A stretch of 64,000 nucleotides of DNA from Dugong dugon (Eukaryota > Chordata > Mammalia > Sirenia > Dugongidae). This document shows positions 60,737 to 63,949 of this stretch, piece after piece. How positions within the stretch are numbered: position 1 is the stretch's first letter; each line of letters starts with the position of its first letter. Made by a program: the position numbers and the translations under genes. The stretch covers positions 221,919,711-221,983,710 of the forward strand of contig CM057460.1 of the NCBI GenBank assembly GCA_030035585.1, read 5' to 3'. Under the pieces are notes generated by a model. That model was not told the DNA's origin. It did no database searches and saw nothing but the letters and a program-made list of their open reading frames with translations.

Positions 60737-63360
60737 TCCCCATGCTCTTTGGCAGTAATTAGCACCCCCAGAAAAGTCATTTAGTCTTCCTGGCTTTGGG
60801 GAACAACCCTCCTAAATCTGACATTCCTTATTTTCCAACTTAAAAGTAAAAATTAAGTGAAATATTATGACGTATTTATTCAAGGACCACCGAGAGTCAA
60901 GCAAAGCCTCTCAGTACTGAGGGGAAGAAGGACGTATAGAAGTTGAGGGTGCCAGTGATGGATTTGATTATTGGTTCATGTTTCACTACTTCATATTTGT
61001 AAAATGGAAAATGAATGCTCCTGAGGTGATTGAGGATTCAGTGAAAAAATGTTTTAAAGAACCTGTGCTAAACGAATATTAGTTTCTCCTCTCCCTTGCC
61101 ATTGGTCTAAATTATAAGATTAAATGTAATTTCTAGGTGCCCTGAAGGACTGAGGCTATAGAAGTTTGGGGAGAGACGTGTGTGGAGTGACTTGGGGGGT
61201 TAACTTTCTAGGAAGCTGGGTCAAGGCCAGTGCATCTTTGCAAGGGAATGGTAAGTGACAATGGATGAGACAGAGATTCTGCCAAGAGAGGATGTATACA
61301 GCAGGGGGAATGACTCATTTCTCATTTCATGGTGAGAAAGGAGGTCATTGACTGATACTTGTTTAAATTTCAGGCTCATCGGGGAAAAGACTGGAAATGT
61401 TGCGAGAGGAATAAATATTGCCATCGTCAACTGTAAGTCATGAAATGTTTTGTTTAAAACTTCTTTAAAAGCTCTGTAATCAGATTTTCAAAGATACCTG
61501 GGTATTCGATGATTTTAGCACACGATCTTGTCTGTGCTTGCATTTTAACACCTTTTAATATTACATATTTAATTATTTTTACAGTGCCTAATATTACAAA
61601 TTATTTGTGGTTTCAACAAAAATAATTTAAAACCGTGTCCACGAGACACATATAAATAGACTTTAGAAAACAAAAAGGGACAGGCAGAAGGTAGAGTTTA
61701 AACCAAATAAGCAGTCCATGGGGACATAAACAGTTCCTGGAGTTGAGCCTGGAAAAAAAATTCTGTCATGATTGCTGTTGGGGTCCCTGACAATAAACAC
61801 CATAGCAAGTTTGGGAAGACAGTTTCATATGGTATTTCCCTGCATGAGCTAAGAAGATAGTCCATTGACAGCAGGGCTATAGGGACCCAAGACCAAACGT
61901 TCCCAGTCTGATAATCCAGTGGGAAAACCAAAAGGACAAAGAGGAAAGGGGCATCCTAGCGTCCTTCAGGCCTCCTTCCCGAAGGAGATGCAGTTCATCT
62001 CCACCAGGCTTTGCTCCAAGGTAGGCAGCAGACAATCAGAAGTTATATTTTCGGGCAAGAACCTAGAGGATTACCTTCAGTCTGGACTTTGCTGCTTCCA
62101 GGTGCATTGAAGACACTCTCTTAATTAGACTTCGTCCTCCCAAAGCACACTTATGTGGATTTTATTTTCTTAGTCCCTCCACGCAGCCAATTGCAGTCCA
62201 AGCTGCAGGGTTGAACGCACTGTACGGTCGTTGGTGGTGGTGGTGTTAGCTGCCAGCCTCTCAGCCCCCAACTCAGAGCGACCCTTTGCACAACAGAACG
62301 GAACACTGCCCAGTCCTGCACCATCCCCATGATAGGTTATGGATTGGACCTTTGTGATCCTTAGGGTTTTCGGTGGCTAATTTTCAGAAGTAGATTACCC
62401 AGCTTTTTTTTCTAGTCCATCTTAGTCTGGACGCTCCACTGAAACCTGTTCAGCATCACAACAACACACAAGCCTCCACTGACAGGTGGTAGCTGCCTAT
62501 GAGGTGCATTGGCCAGGACAAACTGGGTCTTCTGCATGAAGGCAAGGATTCTGTCAGGGTTGTTAGTAGACCAGGAACAGCATCTGCCCAGGTATGGCAG
62601 CCCTCTAGGGAAAGCCACCCAGGAATGAGCTGGGCTGCTTCCTGGGGAAGGCTTGACATCAGCTCTCCAGTCCTCTCCAGACCCAGTTCTGAGTCTCTGT
62701 TCCCAGCTGAACACCCCATGTCTCTTTTACAGACAACACTTCTCCTGCCTTGCCATCCTCCACGCATGCACATACTCATGGCTTTGTGGTGAGCGGCTCA
62801 GGACTGTCCCAAATTTTCAGAGCAAGCCCATCTGCAGAAATGCCCTTTGGGCTCCCACCCTTCCTGCCATGGCAAGTCAGGGCTGTCTGACTCAATTCTG
62901 TCTGCCCTCAGTTCTGTCTGCCTCCACCAGCTCCTTGCTGGAAAATACCCTAGAAGTCTCCACTAGGGCCAGCCACCACCAGGGCCCCCATGGGAGGGGC
63001 TGGCTGAGGTGAGGGCTCTGGTGTTTCCGTGGGAAGAGAAGGGTGGGTGAGGGAACAGTATAAAGGTCGAATTTAACTAAAGGAAGACCGGAAGAGAGTT
63101 CTAGAACAGCTGGCTGGTGCCCCCGTCTTTTTTACCCCACGTTAATAACGCTTCCCAGGGAGGGGCCCTCTTACAGGTGAACTCCTCACGTATTTCATGT
63201 TTCCTGGAGAGACGGGGAAGAAAGATGCCAGTTTGACAGCTGAGGTGCCACAAATGCCCGCTGGGTTCAGATGAACTTCCTTTTTCAAAATGATTTTTCT
63301 TCTTTTCAGATGTAACTGGGAAGGTGATAGAAACACGGTTTTTCGATATGTATGAAGGTG
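20090..63360 (+). CDS. FAM3B: FAM3B (PANDER) secreted cytokine-like protein, five 5' coding exons, 3' end outside window
   Basis: Five spliced exons give 397 coding bases, i.e. residues 1-132 of a protein that is about 235 residues in human. Seen: a short N-terminus, a hydrophobic signal/anchor segment at about residues 9-29 ([20 protein letters not shown]), a short linker, then the start of the FAM3 globular domain with [41 protein letters not shown] and FDMYEG. These closely match FAM3B as I remember it and fit FAM3A/C/D less well. Known for the family: FAM3B is a secreted protein strongly expressed in pancreatic islets, with a compact beta-beta-alpha fold stabilised by disulfides, and it has been linked to insulin secretion and hepatic lipid metabolism. 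Introns are 20109-33257, 33402-51179, 51304-61373, 61433-63309 and 63361 onward, all GT/AG, with phases 1, 1, 2, 1, 1. No coding exon is disrupted. The CpG island at the first exon suggests a CpG promoter. Confidence 0.93.
20403..20840. repeat. Long inverted repeat of an unnamed repeat family
   Basis: The left arm (about 20403-20575) and the reverse complement of the right arm (about 20652-20832) align throughout with interruptions: CTAATTGTGCCTT, CAATCTGCAG, CAATTTCACCTGT, AGATGTGA and TACAATTAA occur in the same order. The centre holds a perfect 16-base inverted repeat, 20592-20607 (TGCTTACTGGTTAATC) against 20633-20648. A related single copy is at 37704-37830. Family unknown to me. Confidence 0.75.
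20841..21414. other. FAM3B intron 1, unassigned
   Basis: No repeat or coding signal recognised. Confidence 0.4.
21415..21535 (+). mobile_element. MIR SINE fragment
   Basis: Order GGCAAGTGACTTCCACCTCT, then ACTAAATGATCTCTGAACTT and TAGCATTCTGGTTCTGTGG, as in the 3' half of MIR. Confidence 0.65.
21597..21790 (+). mobile_element. AfroSINE, long form
   Basis: Head, GTGATCTGCTTCTGAAAAAT block and RTE-like tail all present. Confidence 0.88.
21833..22351 (-). mobile_element. MaLR-type LTR
   Basis: Minus-strand ends match MaLR LTRs (TGTCATGGATTGAATTGTGT start; TTCTGTTATAGCAGCACTAG end). The middle includes a block shared with the LTR-like elements at 48625 and 57034. No internal retroviral genes are seen, so it is a solo LTR. 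Confidence 0.82.
22602..22775 (+). mobile_element. AfroSINE, short form
   Basis: Complete head and tail, ending in GTTTGG/TTTTGG repeats. Confidence 0.93.
22776..23109. other. FAM3B intron 1, unassigned
   Basis: No repeat or coding signal recognised. Confidence 0.4.
23110..23480 (+). mobile_element. tRNA-Gly-headed SINE with a foreign piece in the head
   Basis: tRNA-Gly-like GGTGGCTCAGTTGTAGAATT, then about 37 bases of AfroSINE-type tail (about 23147-23183, GTCACTGTGACTTGGAATTG), then the rest of the tRNA head (GCGGGAGACC, CCCGGCCAATG), the RTE 5'-derived block and the RTE 3' tail. Confidence 0.8.
23481..24877. other. FAM3B intron 1, unassigned; C-run at about 24570-24597
   Basis: Relatively GC-rich, non-repetitive sequence with reading frames on both strands that show no recognised similarity. 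A run of C with GCCGCC lies near 24570-24597. Confidence 0.4.
24878..24931 (+). mobile_element. AfroSINE head fragment at an L1 junction
   Basis: CCCTGGTGGTGTAGTGCTTA through AAAAGG and CCTTGG, with the B-box region absent. The next bases are interior L1 ORF2 sequence. Confidence 0.75.
25068..25412 (-). pseudogene. L1 ORF2 endonuclease start with internal deletions
   Basis: Begins [20 protein letters not shown] at 25412; QETH and VGDFNTPL are present. Relative to the copy at 908-1858 about 60 codons are missing between LRNKDV and TIINIY, and more after RKKL, so the SDH catalytic end is not in this frame. Confidence 0.88.
25409..25672 (-). CDS. Small lysine-rich frame between L1 ORF1 and ORF2 (intact copy)
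   Basis: ATG at 25672, 87 codons, TGA at 25411-25409 overlapping the ORF2 ATG (25412-25410) as ATGA. Sequence starts [20 protein letters not shown] and contains [20 protein letters not shown], ending KKSTTK. It aligns with 1923-2117 and, in decayed form, with about 8840-9060. The conserved start, length and stop/start overlap argue for a real frame; the A-rich strand composition of L1, which gives Lys codons by chance, argues against. Function unknown; no domain recognised. Confidence 0.45.
   Translation of the reverse strand: MEREARQYQVTTDCFKPRKIRVNFQVTTKTVNKPTLQNKEEKHRVSVKTKPTKTREMKKKSTNKRNSAQESKRNKENVSTIKKSTTK
25843..26865 (-). pseudogene. L1 ORF1, broken
   Basis: [20 protein letters not shown] at 26865, coiled coil ([13 protein letters not shown]), then damaged RRM region, and a C-terminal piece [20 protein letters not shown] to a TGA at 25845-25843. 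At least two frame changes occur. Confidence 0.85.
26866..28445 (-). promoter_or_regulatory. L1 5' UTR, long form with repeated units
   Basis: About 1.58 kb. On the plus strand four related units begin GCCCCCAGGGATCCCACC (27431), GCCCCCAGAGATCCCACT (27641), GCGCCGGGGATCACACC (27783) and GCACTCAGGGAGCCAGCC (27978). Units share further landmarks (GGCCTGG-GAAGTT, CCAGGTATT) and end in A-rich tracts. Hydrophobic minus-strand frames here (27098-28270) are composition effects and not genes. Confidence 0.6.
28452..28530 (-). mobile_element. RTE fragment
   Basis: Matches the RTE region around the CTGCAAAAGACCTGTTTAAA block, read on the minus strand. Confidence 0.6.
28547..28943 (+). mobile_element. 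MaLR-type LTR
   Basis: TGTTATAGAGTGAATTGTGT start, AATAAATTTC polyadenylation region, and TTTCTGTTACAGCAGCACTA end. Confidence 0.85.
28944..29938. other. FAM3B intron 1, mostly unassigned; possible old LINE near 29150-29260
   Basis: The stretch GGTTTCTAGAACATTCTCTG through TTCTTAAAATGTGACACTTG resembles a CR1/L3-type repeat, weakly. The rest shows no recognised feature. Confidence 0.3.
29939..30239 (-). mobile_element. tRNA-Gly-headed SINE, complete
   Basis: In sense: GCATTGGTGGTTCAATAGTA head with A box, GGTTCGATTTC B box, CACCTCATGCACAGCCACCA, the RTE 5'-derived block (TTTCAGCAGAGCTTCCAGAC) and an RTE-like tail. It is the best intact example of this SINE type in the window. Confidence 0.88.
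30241..30436 (-). mobile_element. AfroSINE, long form
   Basis: Tail, central block and head in minus orientation, directly abutting the preceding SINE. Confidence 0.88.
30437..32029. other. FAM3B intron 1, mostly unassigned
   Basis: No coding similarity seen. It contains pyrimidine-rich simple repeats near 31015-31045 and 31530-31632 (listed separately). The rest looks unique. Confidence 0.4.
31530..31632. repeat. Polypyrimidine simple repeat (TTCC/CCTT)n
   Basis: TTTCTTTCCCTCCCTCCC, TTCCTTCCATCCATCC and similar runs; almost pure pyrimidine on the plus strand. Confidence 0.9.
32030..32125 (+). mobile_element. L2 LINE 3' fragment
   Basis: CGCACTGTTCTAAGCACAGG, ACAAGTCCTCTGCCCACCAG and GGGTACAGTCTGG follow the L2 3' end order. 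Confidence 0.65.
32249..32412 (-). mobile_element. AfroSINE, short form
   Basis: Complete minus-strand copy, tail at left (ACCAAACC) and head at right. Confidence 0.92.
32575..33025 (-). mobile_element. RTE reverse transcriptase fragment
   Basis: Reverse complement matches the RTE at 33775-36962 from its GCATCAGGATTGGAAGAAGA region through AAAAGCTGGACAATGAAC. The YADD-encoding site here reads TGTAGATGACACAACC (in sense), so one codon is changed. Confidence 0.85.
33258..33401 (+). CDS. FAM3B: FAM3B coding exon 2 (signal/anchor segment)
   Basis: Acceptor CCCCAG ends at 33257 and donor GTATGT starts at 33402. The 144-base exon enters and leaves in phase 1. It encodes the hydrophobic segment and the following linker ([20 protein letters not shown], then AKPVIK). 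The frame stays open past the donor to 33607, but that part has no FAM3B similarity and is intron. Confidence 0.93.
34182..34900 (+). pseudogene. RTE ORF2 endonuclease region, broken
   Basis: Open piece 34182-34556 ([40 protein letters not shown]) contains the ELKW motif with the catalytic Glu. Continuation in other frames has [13 protein letters not shown] (normally GDWNAKVG, so the catalytic Asp is altered to Val) and [18 protein letters not shown]. Confidence 0.85.
35222..36593 (+). pseudogene. RTE ORF2 reverse transcriptase region, broken
   Basis: Motifs in order: [20 protein letters not shown] and [20 protein letters not shown] (35460-35756), [13 protein letters not shown] (near 35905), [20 protein letters not shown] and [13 protein letters not shown] (36066-36593), then the thumb region ending [15 protein letters not shown]. 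The YADD catalytic motif is intact, but the frame changes at least three times. Confidence 0.9.
37012..37215 (+). mobile_element. AfroSINE, long form
   Basis: Head (CCCTTGGTGATACAAATGG), GTGATCTGCTTCCAAAAAAT block and tail, shortly after the RTE 3' end. Confidence 0.85.
37362..37703 (-). mobile_element. Internally deleted RTE (headless SINE-like element)
   Basis: In sense it begins with RTE 5' sequence (GGAAGCTATGCCACTGGTAC, GCAGGGTCACTGTGGTGGAC) matching 33780-33960, then jumps to the RTE 3' end (GATGGTGCAGGACTGAGCAA to AGCGGCAGCTAGCAACC). No tRNA head is seen. Confidence 0.85.
37704..37830. repeat. Third copy of the unnamed family forming the 20.4-kb palindrome
   Basis: GGGCCAGATTACCCAATAAG, CAAGGCACACACGGGCTTAC and a TTTCAC block follow the order of the 20403-20840 arms. 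Diverged. Confidence 0.6.
37831..38329. other. FAM3B intron 2, unassigned
   Basis: No repeat recognised. It contains a 19-base perfect palindrome at 37952-37970 (ATTTTCAGT-C-ACTGAAAAT). Confidence 0.4.
38330..38690 (+). mobile_element. Endogenous retrovirus-type solo LTR, 3' part
   Basis: Order CCTTAAATCAATCATGCCTG, GAGCTTCCTGGTTGGTGATG, GGACATGGAAGCTTTGTATT, CCCTATGCATCTCTTCATTT and TAATAAAGCTGTAATCTTAA (polyadenylation signal) is typical of mammalian ERV LTRs. No gag/pol/env sequence is adjacent. Family not named. Confidence 0.7.
38690..38772. repeat. Polypurine tract (GAAG/GGGA)n
   Basis: About 80 bases of nearly pure A/G on the plus strand (AAGGAAGGAAGGGAGGG and similar), starting at the LTR end. 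Confidence 0.92.
38773..39642. other. FAM3B intron 2, unassigned
   Basis: Mixed unique sequence. A short perfect inverted repeat GTCCGCTAG/CTAGCGGAC lies at 39567-39575 and 39589-39597. Confidence 0.4.
39643..40016 (+). mobile_element. RTE 3' fragment
   Basis: From the GATGAATTTGAATTATG region to the 3' tail (GGTGCAGGACTGGGCAGTGC, ACGGCCACTAACAAAACAAC). Confidence 0.82.
40019..40230 (+). mobile_element. AfroSINE, long form
   Basis: Directly follows the RTE 3' tail; head, central block and tail present. Confidence 0.9.
40262..40278. repeat. Poly(G) run
   Basis: TTTTTT followed by about 13 G. Length is prone to sequencing error. Confidence 0.8.
40437..40649 (-). mobile_element. AfroSINE, long form
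   Basis: Complete minus-strand copy. Confidence 0.9.
40861..41030 (+). mobile_element. AfroSINE, short form
   Basis: Near-consensus head GGAGCCCTGGTGGTGCAGTG and tail; one of the least diverged copies. TATTAGCGTAGGA at 40851-40863 recurs at 41030-41042, a likely target-site duplication. Confidence 0.95.
41039..41207 (+). mobile_element. AfroSINE, short form
   Basis: Second copy directly after the previous one, more diverged. Confidence 0.92.
41423..41625 (-). mobile_element. AfroSINE, long form
   Basis: Minus-strand copy with tail at left and decayed head at right. Confidence 0.85.
41715..41800 (+). mobile_element. L2/MIR-like 3' fragment
   Basis: Ends ACAAATACTTGTTGAATGAG, the typical L2 or MIR3 terminus. 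Weak upstream match. Confidence 0.45.
42095..42215 (+). mobile_element. MIR SINE
   Basis: TTCTGATTCTACCACTAACT, CGCTGTGTC, TTCCTCATCTATAAAGGAAC and a final TTCTTTCCAATTCCAAAAT follow the MIR core and 3' order. Confidence 0.75.
42221..42388 (+). mobile_element. AfroSINE, short form
   Basis: Complete head and tail. Confidence 0.93.
42405..42805 (+). mobile_element. MaLR-type LTR
   Basis: TGTTATGGATCACACTGTGA start, AATAAACTTG polyadenylation region, and TTACAGCGGCACTAGGAGGC end. Confidence 0.85.
42806..43336. other. FAM3B intron 2, unassigned, between two MaLR LTRs
   Basis: About 530 bases between a plus and a minus MaLR LTR. A GTCACGGACTGAATTG piece near 43000 resembles an LTR start. No coding similarity. 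Confidence 0.35.
43337..43921 (-). mobile_element. MaLR-type LTR interrupted by a SINE
   Basis: Minus-strand LTR ends (AACACAATTCAGTTCGTAAT and GTCTTAGTTTGCTAGAACTC) enclose an AfroSINE at 43431-43572. Confidence 0.83.
43431..43572 (-). mobile_element. AfroSINE inserted in a MaLR LTR
   Basis: Flanked by an identical 13-base duplication GTGTAGGGCATTA at 43418-43430 and 43573-43585. Confidence 0.95.
43922..44261. other. FAM3B intron 2, unassigned
   Basis: AT-rich intronic sequence, no repeat recognised. Confidence 0.4.
44262..44468 (+). mobile_element. AfroSINE, long form
   Basis: Head partly decayed; CAGGCTGCTTACATAAATAT block and tail present. Confidence 0.85.
44469..45117. other. FAM3B intron 2, mostly unassigned; MIR 3' tail at about 44560-44605
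   Basis: AACTAGATAGTCTTTAAGGT and AATCTAAGATTCTTTGTGG fit a MIR 3' end. The rest shows no recognised feature. Confidence 0.4.
45118..45318 (-). mobile_element. AfroSINE, long form
   Basis: Complete minus-strand copy. Confidence 0.88.
45596..45694 (-). mobile_element. RTE 3' end fragment
   Basis: GTTGCTAGCTGCCTTCAAGT through GGTCCTGCGCCATCCTCAC, the RTE or tRNA-Gly SINE tail in minus orientation. Confidence 0.8.
45695..45895 (+). mobile_element. AfroSINE, long form
   Basis: Head, GTGATCTACTTCTGAAAAGT block and tail. Confidence 0.88.
45896..46423. other. FAM3B intron 2, unassigned; two T runs
   Basis: T runs at about 45900-45911 and 45992-46013. No repeat family or coding similarity recognised. 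Confidence 0.4.
46424..46586 (+). mobile_element. MaLR-type LTR, left part
   Basis: TGTTAGGGTTTGAATTGTGT start. It continues at 47057 after an L1 plus SINE insertion; AGACAGAAG (left) and AGACATAGAAG (right) are the likely duplicated target. Confidence 0.85.
46587..46920 (+). mobile_element. L1 3' UTR fragment inside a MaLR LTR
   Basis: Matches the reverse complement of 3702-4025: GGACATAAAATGATACTC, GTCACATAACAATGTGTGTA and AACTTTCACTTAAAGTACAA, with an A-rich tail. Confidence 0.9.
46921..47056 (+). mobile_element. AfroSINE at the L1 tail
   Basis: GGAGCCCTGGTGGTGTCATG head. A segment of the tail (TCTGTCCTGTAGGGTCGCTA region) is missing. Confidence 0.9.
47057..47305 (+). mobile_element. MaLR-type LTR, right part
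   Basis: Continues the LTR from 46586 to TTATGGCAGTACTAGGTGAC. Confidence 0.85.
47412..47556 (-). mobile_element. AfroSINE, long form, tail missing
   Basis: Central block and head in minus orientation. Confidence 0.75.
47557..47662 (+). mobile_element. RTE 3' end fragment
   Basis: GTGAGGATGGCACAGGACCA through GACTCAACGGCAACTAACAG. Confidence 0.82.
47685..47825 (-). mobile_element. Old L1M 3' UTR fragment
   Basis: TTAAGTGTACAGTTCAGTGA and TTGTGCAACACTCACCACTA, the same landmarks as the L1M tail at 54500. Confidence 0.7.
47848..48020 (+). mobile_element. AfroSINE, short form
   Basis: Complete head and tail, with T-rich end. Confidence 0.93.
48293..48582 (-). mobile_element. MaLR-type LTR, internally shortened
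   Basis: GTCTCATTTACCTGATACTG and GACACAATTCAATCCATAAC are the two LTR ends in minus orientation. Confidence 0.8.
48625..49528 (+). mobile_element. LTR-like element, unnamed family (plus copy)
   Basis: About 0.9 kb. Shared with 57034-58035 in reverse: CTTAATATGGCC, CACCAAGAAAGAAG, GATCAAAGAACTGTATCCTG, TAACCTGTTACTTCCCTAAT, CTGTGAGTTCTGTGTGGCCA, AACCCAGCAGAG and GCCATTTTTA. An AATAAGCCC/AATAAACCC polyadenylation-like site precedes a U5-like region, as in LTRs. No retroviral genes are present. Confidence 0.7.
49755..50030 (+). mobile_element. RTE 3' fragment
   Basis: GATGCTTCATCAGGAGAGAC region through GATGGCGCAGGACTGGACAG and a CTACAACAACAAC tail. Confidence 0.85.
50205..50400 (+). mobile_element. 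L2 LINE 3' fragment
   Basis: AATTCATTCGTTCAGCAGAT, GAGCAACCATGTGTGCCACG, GGAGATACAGTGGTAG and TCCCTGCCCTCGTGGAGAAT follow the L2 3' end. Confidence 0.8.
50688..51020 (+). mobile_element. tRNA-Gly-headed SINE, head shortened
   Basis: CATTGGTGGTTCATTGGTAG head, then direct passage to CAGTGCACCTCATGCACAGC (anticodon/T arm deleted), the RTE 5'-derived block and RTE tail. A short ATTTAATT repeat lies near 50920-50945. Confidence 0.82.
51180..51303 (+). CDS. FAM3B: FAM3B coding exon 3
   Basis: Acceptor TTACAG ends at 51179 and donor GTAAGT starts at 51304. The 124-base exon enters in phase 1 and leaves in phase 2. It encodes [20 protein letters not shown] and then [20 protein letters not shown]. 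It carries three cysteines (KCDHWTPC and KICFED), expected to take part in the family's disulfides. Confidence 0.95.
51688..51830 (+). mobile_element. RTE internal fragment
   Basis: GAGCAAATCTGCTGCAAAAG, AGCAAAGATGTCACTTTGAT and CTGACCCAAACCATGG correspond to about 36445-36545 of the full RTE. Confidence 0.78.
51831..52194. other. FAM3B intron 3, unassigned
   Basis: No repeat or coding signal recognised with confidence. Confidence 0.35.
52195..52300 (+). mobile_element. L2/MIR-type 3' fragment
   Basis: AGGGCATGAACTGTGTCTTT through CCTACTCATAGTAG, typical of the L2/MIR3 terminus. Confidence 0.5.
52308..52507 (-). mobile_element. AfroSINE, long form
   Basis: Complete minus-strand copy. Confidence 0.88.
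52530..52566 (-). mobile_element. AfroSINE tail fragment
   Basis: AACCAAACCCGTTGCTGTCA and a few following bases only. Confidence 0.7.
52655..52772 (+). mobile_element. L2 LINE 3' fragment
   Basis: CAATCAGCATTTACTGACGG, GCTACTCACTGGTGGGGATA and TGCCCTCAAGGGGCTTACAG. Confidence 0.72.
52777..52985 (-). mobile_element. MER20 (hAT-Charlie DNA transposon remnant)
   Basis: TTTCACCTCCTCAGCAGTAT, GACTGTCCTGTACATTACAG, ATGTTTAGCAGCATCCCTGG, CCCACTAGATGCCA and TCTCCAGACATTGCCAAGAT match the MER20 consensus as remembered, in minus orientation. Non-autonomous; no transposase. Confidence 0.82.
52986..53392. other. FAM3B intron 3, unassigned
   Basis: No repeat recognised. Confidence 0.4.
53393..53515 (-). 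mobile_element. MIR SINE
   Basis: CCTATGAGGTAGGTACTATT, GTTATCCCCATGATAC and AGTAAGTGGCAGAGCTAGGA are MIR read on the minus strand. Confidence 0.78.
53516..53888. other. FAM3B intron 3, unassigned
   Basis: AT-rich, no repeat recognised. Confidence 0.4.
53889..54102 (+). mobile_element. AfroSINE, long form
   Basis: Near-consensus head, GTAGTCTGCTTCTGTAAAGA block and tail. Confidence 0.94.
54110..54490 (-). mobile_element. Old L1M ORF2 fragment
   Basis: TGAATCTATAGATCAG, TGAACATGGTATATGTCTT, TTATTCATAAGTATTTGAT and TTTGTGTATTGATCTTGTAT follow L1 ORF2 (minus) order. It ends where another L1M 3' end begins. Confidence 0.75.
54491..57033 (-). mobile_element. Old L1M LINE, 3' UTR through ORF2
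   Basis: Minus strand: 3' UTR (54500-54760, GTTGTGCAACCATCACCACT), ORF2 C-terminal region (AATATTCCATTGTATGGATA near 54870), RT region (CAGGCATCCTTGCCTTATTT near 55915) and toward the endonuclease (TAGCAACATCCCAAAAGTTT near 56955). Heavily mutated. Interrupted at about 57034 by the LTR-like element and resumes at 58036. Confidence 0.85.
57034..58035 (-). mobile_element. LTR-like element, unnamed family (minus copy)
   Basis: Inverted relative of 48625-49528, inserted in the old L1M. On the minus strand it reads from GGTGCAGTCAATTACTTAAT to GCCATGCCATTTTTATAA, with CCCTAATAAACCCTATGG as a polyadenylation-like site. This copy is longer in its first third, with repeated pieces (AAATAAGGTGCATGGCACCC, GCAAATAAGGTGTATGAAAC). 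Confidence 0.7.
58036..58442 (-). mobile_element. Old L1M, continuation (ORF1/ORF2 region)
   Basis: GGTCTTCTGGTGGTGAAGTC, GAATATTTTTGTAAGGTATA, GGTACCATTCCATTGTCTTC and CAGAAGTCAGTTT are L1 landmarks in minus orientation. Confidence 0.7.
58443..58955 (-). mobile_element. MaLR-type LTR
   Basis: Same arrangement as 21833-22351, including the ACCACACAACACTGGTAATC and CTGGCCTAGCCAAATTGATA blocks, so both belong to one subfamily. Inserted in the old L1M. Confidence 0.82.
58956..59880 (-). mobile_element. Old L1-like 5' region
   Basis: TTCTTCTGATTCCTCTGAAT, GTATTTTCCATCTTTTTATT, TTGAGTTCTTAATTTAGGCT and a T-rich tract at 59297-59337 fit the ORF1/5' region of an ancient L1 in minus orientation, but the last 300 bases are uncertain. 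Confidence 0.5.
59915..60110 (-). mobile_element. AfroSINE, long form
   Basis: Complete minus-strand copy. CTCCTAGAGTTAAA before it and TCCTAGGGTAAA after it look like its target duplication. Confidence 0.93.
60136..60288 (-). mobile_element. AfroSINE, short form
   Basis: Minus-strand copy flanked by TTCCTAGGGTAAA at 60110-60122 and 60288-60300. Confidence 0.94.
60301..60984. other. FAM3B intron 3, mostly unassigned
   Basis: Contains only the (CA)n tract listed separately; otherwise unique. Confidence 0.45.
60703..60735. repeat. (CA)n microsatellite
   Basis: GTGTGCG followed by about 16 CA units; likely length-polymorphic. Confidence 0.95.
60985..61085 (+). mobile_element. MIR SINE
   Basis: TTTGTAAAATGGAAAATGAA, GAGGATTCAGTGAAAAAATG and AAAGAACCTGTGCTAAACGA follow MIR 3' order. 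Confidence 0.7.
61374..61432 (+). CDS. FAM3B: FAM3B coding exon 4
   Basis: Acceptor TTTCAG ends at 61373 and donor GTAAGT starts at 61433. The 59-base exon enters in phase 2 and leaves in phase 1, encoding [19 protein letters not shown], a core FAM3 motif (GNVxRGxNIAxVN) shared by FAM3A-D. Confidence 0.95.
61433..62228. other. FAM3B intron 4, unassigned
   Basis: No repeat or coding signal recognised. Confidence 0.45.
62229..62540 (-). mobile_element. tRNA-Gly/RTE-type SINE, head partial
   Basis: In sense: ...GGCCAATGCACCTCATAGGC, the RTE 5'-derived block (TTTCAGTGGAGCGTCCAGAC) and RTE 3' end (GGATGGTGCAGGACTGGGCA). Confidence 0.82.
62541..63309. other. FAM3B intron 4, unassigned
   Basis: Moderately GC-rich, reading frames on both strands without recognised similarity. 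Confidence 0.45.
63310..63360 (+). CDS. FAM3B: FAM3B coding exon 5
   Basis: Acceptor CTTTTCAG ends at 63309 and donor GTAAGC starts at 63361. The 51-base exon encodes [17 protein letters not shown] after joining to exon 4 and keeps phase 1. The next codon is split G|.., consistent with the Asp that follows MYEG in FAM3B. From memory, human FAM3B has Cys where this copy has the first Phe of RFFDMY; other FAM3 members also lack Cys there. Confidence 0.92.
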
Positions 63361-63949
63361 GTAAGCAAAGTCTTTTCCTATTGAGATAAAAATGCATGAG
63401 AAACATGAAATCAGGATTTAAAACATTTGAACAAAATTGTCAAACTTCGTTATATTTTCCATGAAAAAAACAGATGGCTCGCAACATTGATGAGTTTTCC
63501 AACATGATGTCATTGAAATTCTCCTAGGTTCTCATTGAGTTCATACAATAAAGTGTGAAGGCATCGTCTAGAACATCTCTCTTCTCTGATCACGCTTTCA
63601 TGCTTTCCCTGGGTCTTTCTCTTCTTTGCCATCATTTGAGAACAGGGAAGAGAAAACTTCTTTTGTTTTAACCATTAAAATAATGTCATCGGCATCCAGC
63701 CTGAGTATCATCAGCACTGAAAAAGCCATCATAATTGCTGCTATGCTCCCAGAGCCCTGCTGGGCTGGGGGCAGACATTTCTGGAACCACTAGGTACCCA
63801 TTCTCCTTCCACGGTCTTGCCATTCTGGACATTGAATTGTGGCTGCAGTTGTTAATCAGAATAGACCAGCCTCTCTTGTTTGTTCTGAACACGTAGAGTT
63901 ATCAATACAAGTCTTTATAATGATCATGAAGGACAGTAATAGAAAACAG
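63361..63949. other. FAM3B intron 5, unassigned
   Basis: No repeat or coding signal recognised. Confidence 0.45.
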
